Origin: Chromobacterium alticapitis
GTDB taxonomy: Bacteria; Pseudomonadota; Gammaproteobacteria; Burkholderiales; Chromobacteriaceae
Reading direction: 5' to 3'
NCBI RefSeq assembly: GCF_002924365.1
Contig: NZ_PQWB01000025.1
Coordinates: forward strand, 1-37,246
Length of the DNA stretch: 37,246 nt
Positions 32,769 to 37,246 of this stretch are shown in pieces. How positions within the stretch are numbered: the stretch's first letter is position 1; every line of letters starts with the position of its first letter. The notes under the pieces are model-generated. The model was not told where the DNA came from. It saw only the letters and a list, made by a program, of their open reading frames with translations, and did no database searches. Both the position numbers and the translations under genes were made by a program.

Positions 32769-33254
32769 TGAATTTCCTGAATGGTAGAGAAATCAACTTT
32801 TCGTTTAATTTGTATTTTTCGCGCAGCCGGTGTCCTGCCGTAAGGCATGGCTAGTTTCGGACGGGATGACTATCGCGTTTATTTGCGCGGAGGAGCGGGG
32901 CTTTTATCGATGCGGCGGCTTGCTAAAGCTGATGCGAAAGCGCTGTTGGCGTATGTGCGCATCTATTTGGCTTCAAGAAATGGGCCGAAACGATTATTTT
33001 GCCTTGAAATTATTTTTAAGCGGCAAATCTAGTTGATCGTCATTTCAATTTCAAGAAACATCTATTACAAAAAGAATAAACAAATATGTCTTTATGTGGA
33101 GTTTGCTTGATGAATTTATTGGGGAATTTGAGGGATTCTTGTTGAAATCATTGCTTATGCTAATGAAATGTAAGCAATTTTTGGGATGCGGAAACAAGTT
33201 TCCAGTGGCATGAAATGTGGAATTTTAGGCGGCCGACAGGCGGCCGCGCGGAGG
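32769..33254. other. AT-rich intergenic region upstream of the TonB receptor gene
   Basis: These 486 bases lie between the leftward TonB receptor gene and the 3' end of lpxH. They must hold the receptor promoter. A dyad ATTGCTTA/TAAGCAAT (33150-33157 with 33171-33178) is the clearest element. A GC-rich hairpin GCGGCCG/CGGCCGC (33229-33247) follows the lpxH stop but lacks a T tract. No Fur box or other named operator could be recognised. Two short plus-strand frames at 32830-33036 have no ribosome site and look spurious. Confidence 0.5.
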
Positions 33255-33968
33255 TCAGCGGCCCAACGGCAGGACACGGATGCCGGCGTCGTCCAGCAGC
33301 AGGCAGCCGCCGGATGCTTCATGCCAGTCCTGGATCACCCAGCGGCTGGAGGCATCGTGGCGGTGATGGGCGGGACGATGGGTATGGCCGTGGATCAGTG
33401 TCGGCCAGCGATGGGCGGCCAGCAGTTCGCGCACGGCGGTCTCGGTCACGTCGGAAATGGCGGTGAGGCCAGTCTGCCGCTTGTTCATTTCGCTCTGCGC
33501 GCGGGCGTGGCGGGCAATGGCGTGGCGCTCGGCCAGCGGCTTGGCCAGCATGGCCTGCTGCCATTGCGGGTTGCGGCTCATGGCGCGGAATTGTTGATAG
33601 GCGGCATCATCGGTGCATAGCGCGTCTCCGTGGCTCAGCAGGATGCGCTGGCCGTACGCTTCAATCAGCGTCGGGTCTTCCAGCAGCTTGGCGCCGCTGC
33701 GCGCCTCGAAGCCGGCGCCTAGCAGGAAGTCGCGGTTGCCGCGCATCACGAACAGCGGCGTGGCGGCGGCGAATTCGCGCAGCGCGGCCAGCGGCGCGTC
33801 CAGGTACGGAGAATCGTCGTCGTCGCCCACCCAGTATTCGAACAGGTCGCCCAGGATGTACAGCGCGTCTATCCGGCCGCGCCAGGCGGCGAGCGTGTCC
33901 AGGAACAGCTGGTTGAGCGCCGGCGTGTCGTCGGCGAGGTGCAGGTCGGAAATGAAATGGATGGCCAT
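33255..33968 (-). CDS. lpxH: UDP-2,3-diacylglucosamine diphosphatase
   Basis: LpxH hydrolyses UDP-2,3-diacylglucosamine to lipid X and UMP in lipid A synthesis, at the inner face of the cytoplasmic membrane. The 237-aa protein is a calcineurin-like phosphoesterase. Metal-site motifs are D8 and H10 (FISDLHL), D41 (LGDLFEYWVGDD), N78 (RGNRD), H113 (LSHGD) and the HGHTHRP block near the C-terminus. I start it at 33968 (MAIHFISDLHL), because the earlier ATG at 33992 lies next to the ppiB terminator. The ribosome site is weak. Gene order ppiA-ppiB-lpxH is common in related bacteria. Confidence 0.94.
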   Translation of the reverse strand: MAIHFISDLHLADDTPALNQLFLDTLAAWRGRIDALYILGDLFEYWVGDDDDSPYLDAPLAALREFAAATPLFVMRGNRDFLLGAGFEARSGAKLLEDPTLIEAYGQRILLSHGDALCTDDAAYQQFRAMSRNPQWQQAMLAKPLAERHAIARHARAQSEMNKRQTGLTAISDVTETAVRELLAAHRWPTLIHGHTHRPAHHRHDASSRWVIQDWHEASGGCLLLDDAGIRVLPLGR

Positions 33969-33997
33969 GGCTGCTGCGTTGTCCGTAAGCAAGACAA

Positions 33998-34018
33998 AGC
34001 CGGGGCGAGGCCCCGGCT
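33998..34018 (-). terminator. Terminator after ppiB
   Basis: A 9-bp perfect stem (33998-34006 with 34010-34018, AGCCGGGGC/GCCCCGGCT) with a three-base loop is followed on the minus strand by TTGTCTT. It lies 21 nt after the ppiB stop and just ahead of lpxH, so lpxH needs readthrough or its own promoter. Confidence 0.75.
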
Positions 34019-34039
34019 GGATTGACGATGCGGGCGGGT

Positions 34040-34531
34040 TTAGAGGACTTCCGCCTTTTGGATCACTACCGCTTCCACGGGTACATCCTGATGGCCGCCG
34101 CTGCGGCCGGTGCGCACGGTCTTGATGCGGTCCACCACATCCTGGCCGGACACCACCTCGCCGAACACGGCATAGCCCCAGCCTTGGGTGCTCTCGGACT
34201 TGAAGTCCAGGAAATCGTTGTCGGATACGTTGATGAAGAACTGCGCCGACGCGGAGTGCGGGTCCATGGTGCGGGCCATGGCGATGGTGTAGTTCTTGTT
34301 GGACAGGCCGTTGTTGGCCTCGTTTTGGATCGGGTCGCGCGTCGGTTTCTGGTTCATGTCGGCGTCGAAACCGCCGCCCTGGATCATGAAGCCGTTGATC
34401 ACGCGATGGAAGATGGTGCCGTCGTAGTGGCCGCTCTTCACGTATTCCTCGAAGTTGGCGGCGGTTTTCGGCGCCATTTCGTGGTTCAGCGTCAGCGTGA
34501 TTTCGCCGAAGTTGGTGGTCAGTTTGATCAT
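34040..34531 (-). CDS. ppiB: Cytoplasmic peptidyl-prolyl cis-trans isomerase B
   Basis: This cyclophilin of 163 aa speeds cis-trans isomerisation at proline bonds. It starts [15 protein letters not shown] without a signal peptide, so it acts in the cytoplasm. Active-site blocks are [15 protein letters not shown] (Arg in FHRV and Gln in MIQGG), [21 protein letters not shown] and [12 protein letters not shown]. The ATG at 34531 has AAGGAAAG upstream; the frame's earlier start at 34621 lies in the end of ppiA. It follows ppiA by 37 nt and is its close paralogue. Confidence 0.94.
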   Translation of the reverse strand: MIKLTTNFGEITLTLNHEMAPKTAANFEEYVKSGHYDGTIFHRVINGFMIQGGGFDADMNQKPTRDPIQNEANNGLSNKNYTIAMARTMDPHSASAQFFINVSDNDFLDFKSESTQGWGYAVFGEVVSGQDVVDRIKTVRTGRSGGHQDVPVEAVVIQKAEVL

Positions 34532-34568
34532 TTGGCTTTCCTTTGCGTTACAGCCGCGCGGCGCGGGC

Positions 34569-35126
34569 TTACGGTTTGATGGTGACTTTCTGGATGACGA
34601 TGGGTTCGAACGGAACGTCATCCATGCCGTTCATGCTGCCGGTGCGGGTCTTGGCGATGCGGTTGACCACATCCATGCCCTTGGTGACTTTGCCGAACAC
34701 GGCATAGCCGGCGCCTTGCGGCGTCGGCGACTTGTAATTGAGGAAATCGTTGTCGGCGACGTTGATGAAGAATTGCGCGGTGGCTGAGTTCGGTTCCGCG
34801 GTGCGCGCCATGGCGATGGTGCCGATGTCGTTCTTCAGGCCGTTGCTCGCCTCGTTGAGGATGGGCGGCTTGGAAGGTTTCTGGTTCAGCTTGGTGTCGA
34901 AACCGCCGCCCTGGATCATGAAGCCGTCGATCACGCGGTGGAATACGGTGCCGTTGTAGTGGCCGGCCTTGGCGTAGGCGACGAAATTGGCCACGGTCTT
35001 GGGCGCTTTGGCCTGGTCCAGCGTGATTTCGATATTGCCCTTGTTGGTGGCCATTTCTACGACCGGAGCGGCGAGGGCCAGGACGGGCAGGGCGAGCGCG
35101 GCCAGGCCGCAGAGCAGTTTCTTCAT
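34569..35126 (-). CDS. ppiA: Periplasmic peptidyl-prolyl cis-trans isomerase A
   Basis: This exported cyclophilin of 185 aa assists folding in the periplasm. A signal peptide ([19 protein letters not shown]) precedes the cyclophilin domain, which starts [16 protein letters not shown]. The active-site blocks [36 protein letters not shown] and [11 protein letters not shown] correspond one-to-one with ppiB just downstream, which points to an ancient tandem duplication, one copy exported and one not. Transcription runs ppiA then ppiB. Confidence 0.94.
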   Translation of the reverse strand: MKKLLCGLAALALPVLALAAPVVEMATNKGNIEITLDQAKAPKTVANFVAYAKAGHYNGTVFHRVIDGFMIQGGGFDTKLNQKPSKPPILNEASNGLKNDIGTIAMARTAEPNSATAQFFINVADNDFLNYKSPTPQGAGYAVFGKVTKGMDVVNRIAKTRTGSMNGMDDVPFEPIVIQKVTIKP

Positions 35127-35375
35127 GATGGGCTGACGTGTCGGCGAGAAAGTCGGGCTGTGATTCTAGCACAGCGGGCGCGCCTGGTTGACGGCGGCGG
35201 GTTTGGGCGACGCCGCGCGCTGTTTAACTTTCGTTAAGGAAGTTATGTTTTTTCTTGATCGTTTGAAAGGTTCGAGTTTAGACTCCACACCCTAAAAAAG
35301 ATGCAAGCGCTATCTATTTATCATGCTTGCGTCGCCGCCCGGCCAGCCGGCCGACAAGAAGAACGTTCCAGGAAC

Positions 35376-36761
35376 ATGATTGCAATGCCATTCTCCCCCC
35401 GCCCCGCTCAACTGCTTTCCCTCTCCATCGCCGCGCTGTTCGCAGCCGCTCCCGCCGCGCAAGCCGCCGGCTTCCAATTGACCGAACAGAGCGTAGCCGG
35501 CATGGGCCGCGCCTACGCCGGCGCCGGCGTGGCCGGCGACGATCTGTCCGCCGCGTTCTACAATCCGGCCGGCATGACCTTGCTGTCCGGCACGCGCGTG
35601 CAGGGCGGTTTCACATACGCCGAGATCGACGCGCCGTTCAGCGGCAGCAATACTACGGTCAGCGCGAATCCGGTGACCGGCAAACCGCTGGGGAAGACGA
35701 CAGCCAGCGCTGTGGACAACGGCCGCGCGCCCGGCGAAATGATTCCTAACGCCTACTTCACGCGCCAGATCAACAACCAATGGTATGTCGGGCTGGGCCT
35801 GACCACGCCGTTTGGCCTGGGCGCGCGCTATAGCGACAATTGGGGCGGCCGCGACAACGGCATCTCCAGCTCTATCATGACGCTGGATATCAATCCCTCG
35901 CTGGCTTACAAGCTGGATGATCGCTGGAGCTTCGGCGGCGGCCTGTCCGCGCAGTACGCCAAGGCGGATCTGAAGAAGGGGGCTTTCCTGCCGGGAGCCA
36001 CCGGCGAGTTGCATGCCGACAGCTGGGGCTTCGGCTACAACCTGGGCGTGATGTACTCCTATAGCGCCGATACGCGCGTCGGCTTGTCTTATCGTTCCAA
36101 GATCCATCATGATGCCAAGGGCGATTACACCAATGCCGGCTTCGCCGATCTGCCATTGGCGCCGGGCCTGGCGCTGCCCTTGTCCAAGCTGAACGGCACT
36201 TATGCCGGCTCCGCTGATGTCACGGCGCCGGAATCGCTGCTGTTGAGCGGCTACAGCAAGCTGAACAGCAAGTTCGCCGTGGGCGCCACCGCGCGTTGGA
36301 CGCGCTGGAGCCGCTTCGACCAACTGGTGGTCAAGGGCAGCCCGGCCTTCACGTACCCGGCTGGCTTTCCCGGCGTGGGCGGCAAGACCGTGGACACGAC
36401 TACCGTCATCGACAATCACTGGAAGAACAGCTGGATGTTCTCGGTCGGCGGCGACTACTTCTATAGCGATGCGCTGACGCTGCGCAGCGGCCTGGGATAC
36501 GAAACCACGCCGGTGCCGAATGCCCAGCACCGCAACGCGATGATCCCGGACGCCAATCGCGTCTGGTTGACTCTGGGCGCCGGTTACCAGATCAGCAAGC
36601 AGGCCAGCATTGATGTGAGCTACGCCTACCTGCGCGCCGTGGGCGACACCAAGATCGACAATACCTCGAAGAGTCCGTTTGGCACTTCGAGCCATCTGCA
36701 GGGCGAATACTCGTCCATCACCGGCCATCTGCTGGGCGCGCAGCTGCAATATCGCTTCTGA
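35376..36761 (+). CDS. FadL/OmpP1/TodX family outer-membrane transporter
   Basis: This long-chain fatty acid or hydrocarbon channel of the FadL family is 461 aa from the chosen start. A signal peptide ends at AAQA, and the mature protein starts AGFQLTEQSVAGMGRAYAGAG, the N-terminal hatch that is diagnostic of FadL. The barrel follows and ends in the terminal phenylalanine (QLQYRF). An NPAGMT motif near residue 60 is also typical. The ATG at 35376 has AGGA close by; the ATG three codons later is possible, and the longer frame to 35301 is unlikely. The substrate is probably a fatty acid or other hydrophobic compound. It is divergent from ppiA and ends at a strong terminator. Confidence 0.92.
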   Translation: MIAMPFSPRPAQLLSLSIAALFAAAPAAQAAGFQLTEQSVAGMGRAYAGAGVAGDDLSAAFYNPAGMTLLSGTRVQGGFTYAEIDAPFSGSNTTVSANPVTGKPLGKTTASAVDNGRAPGEMIPNAYFTRQINNQWYVGLGLTTPFGLGARYSDNWGGRDNGISSSIMTLDINPSLAYKLDDRWSFGGGLSAQYAKADLKKGAFLPGATGELHADSWGFGYNLGVMYSYSADTRVGLSYRSKIHHDAKGDYTNAGFADLPLAPGLALPLSKLNGTYAGSADVTAPESLLLSGYSKLNSKFAVGATARWTRWSRFDQLVVKGSPAFTYPAGFPGVGGKTVDTTTVIDNHWKNSWMFSVGGDYFYSDALTLRSGLGYETTPVPNAQHRNAMIPDANRVWLTLGAGYQISKQASIDVSYAYLRAVGDTKIDNTSKSPFGTSSHLQGEYSSITGHLLGAQLQYRF

Positions 36762-36787
36762 TAGGTTTTGCAGCGGTAAACCGAAAG

Positions 36788-36811
36788 GCGCGGCTTGGGC
36801 CGCGCTTTTTT
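36788..36811 (+). terminator. Terminator after the FadL-type gene
   Basis: GCGCGGC (36788-36794) pairs with GCCGCGC (36799-36805) around a TTGG loop and is followed by six T on the plus strand. It lies 27 nt past the stop codon. Confidence 0.92.
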
Positions 36812-37078
36812 GCGTTTTCGCGCGGGTGGGCGCTTGCGGTTCCGCTTTGTAGCGCCCCGTGATCTTGCATCAGAGCGTGGCGCTGCCCCCTCCAATTGAG
36901 TCGCCGACGAAAGCTATTTTCAGCTGCCAAGCCTTCCTTTTGGGGAGGATTTTTCATATTTTTCATGTTTCTCATGCATTTTCATCTAAATTGAATTTTT
37001 TTTCGCAATCCGGCTAAACTCTTTCCGAATTCCCCAGATAAGACTCCCCGAACACGACATACATTCGAGGAGCAGGGC
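36812..37078 (+). promoter_or_regulatory. AT-rich leader with 9-bp repeats before the last gene
   Basis: This gap should carry the promoter of the gene at 37079. Near 36950-36985 a 9-bp motif repeats four times in register: TTTTTCATA, TTTTTCATG, TTTCTCATG and CATTTTCAT. Further on, TTGAAT (36991-36996) and TAAACT (37015-37020) are 18 nt apart and could be a weak promoter. The tract is much richer in AT than its surroundings, as seen upstream of genes silenced by H-NS-type proteins. No gene is seen. Confidence 0.4.
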
Positions 37079-37246
37079 ATGGTTGCGGTAGTCACAAGCG
37101 CGGGTCTGGGGGTGCGGAACGGTTCGCTGGCGTCGCTGGGCGGGCAGGGGCAGCTGGGCGAGGCGGCGTTCGGCCGCGGCGGCGAGCGGGTCTATGTCAA
37201 CGCCGGCAACGGCAACCTGGTGCTGCAGCGCCGCGACGACTTCCTC
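37079..37246 (+). CDS. Start of a probable large YD/Rhs-like repeat protein (3' end outside window)
   Basis: Only the first 56 codons are visible, from the ATG at 37079, which has GAGGAG 7 nt upstream. The sequence starts MVAVVTSAGLGVRNGS, is rich in Gly, and continues RVYVNAGNGNLVLQRRDDFL. The YVNxxxGNLVLQxxD pattern is, as I recall it, the opening of very large YD-repeat or Rhs-like proteins in Pseudomonas and Chromobacterium relatives. No signal peptide is apparent. The frame is open to the last base. The gene is well supported; its family is an inference from a short motif. Confidence 0.65.
   Translation, partial: MVAVVTSAGLGVRNGSLASLGGQGQLGEAAFGRGGERVYVNAGNGNLVLQRRDDFL

Noticed and set aside
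32830-33036. Two short plus-strand frames upstream of the TonB receptor gene
   Set aside because: No ribosome site, no recognisable motif, and they compete with each other in different frames.
33229-33247. GC-rich hairpin after the lpxH stop
   Set aside because: Perfect 7-bp arms but no T tract on either side, so I do not call it a rho-independent terminator.

Overview
The window looks like a chromosomal segment of a GC-rich betaproteobacterium of the Neisseriales, most like Chromobacterium. This rests on the gene families and local orders (ppiA-ppiB-lpxH, accA-tilS, darP/pmbA divergent pair, dgt with a GpmB-like phosphatase) and on codon use; no database search was possible. Most of it is ordinary core genome. 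The left edge is clearly foreign: genes of lower GC, followed by an AT-rich gap.

Layout. 1-2385: end of a Tn7-like transposon, with tnsB running off the edge, tnsA, and an AT-rich non-coding stretch that should hold the transposon terminus. 2386-7062: msrB, a GpmB-like phosphatase, dgt, a glycine-zipper lipoprotein, a PlsC-type acyltransferase, a DUF1415 gene and a cold-shock gene, several separated by clear terminators. 7385-10742: two HD-GYP-type proteins, both with altered metal ligands and one fused to an Hpt domain, flank a Tat-type dienelactone hydrolase. 10749-16977: a leftward block (darP, mog, yheT, a hotdog thioesterase, a lipoprotein) divergent from a rightward block (pmbA, alkB, an AlkA-type glycosylase). 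The last two are alkylation repair genes in one operon. 17049-22022: a patatin phospholipase and dsbB, then a two-gene envelope/second-messenger operon (LysM-FecR protein plus CHASE2-GGDEF cyclase).

22142-22787: a six-gene tRNA operon on the minus strand with its own promoter and terminator, in transcription order Val(UAC)-Asp-Val(UAC)-Asp-Val(CAC)-Asp. It contains an exact 168-bp duplication and one tRNA-Val with an extra base in the D-stem. 22932-25224: accA and tilS, overlapping. 25300-26871: an isochorismatase-type hydrolase divergent from a GATase1-AraC regulator. 26873-32768: a secreted Tricorn-type protease downstream of a TonB-dependent receptor. Between them lie a promoter and a terminator with interleaved stems that could act as an attenuator. 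33255-36761: lpxH, ppiB, ppiA and a FadL-type porin. 37079 to the end: the start of what looks like a large YD/Rhs-like surface protein, preceded by an AT-rich leader with 9-bp repeats.

Nothing here is plainly an unknown system. The points most worth follow-up are the Tn7-like element, the pair of degenerate HD-GYP proteins, the FecR/CHASE2-GGDEF pair, the odd tRNA-Val, the interleaved leader structure, and the truncated surface-protein gene.
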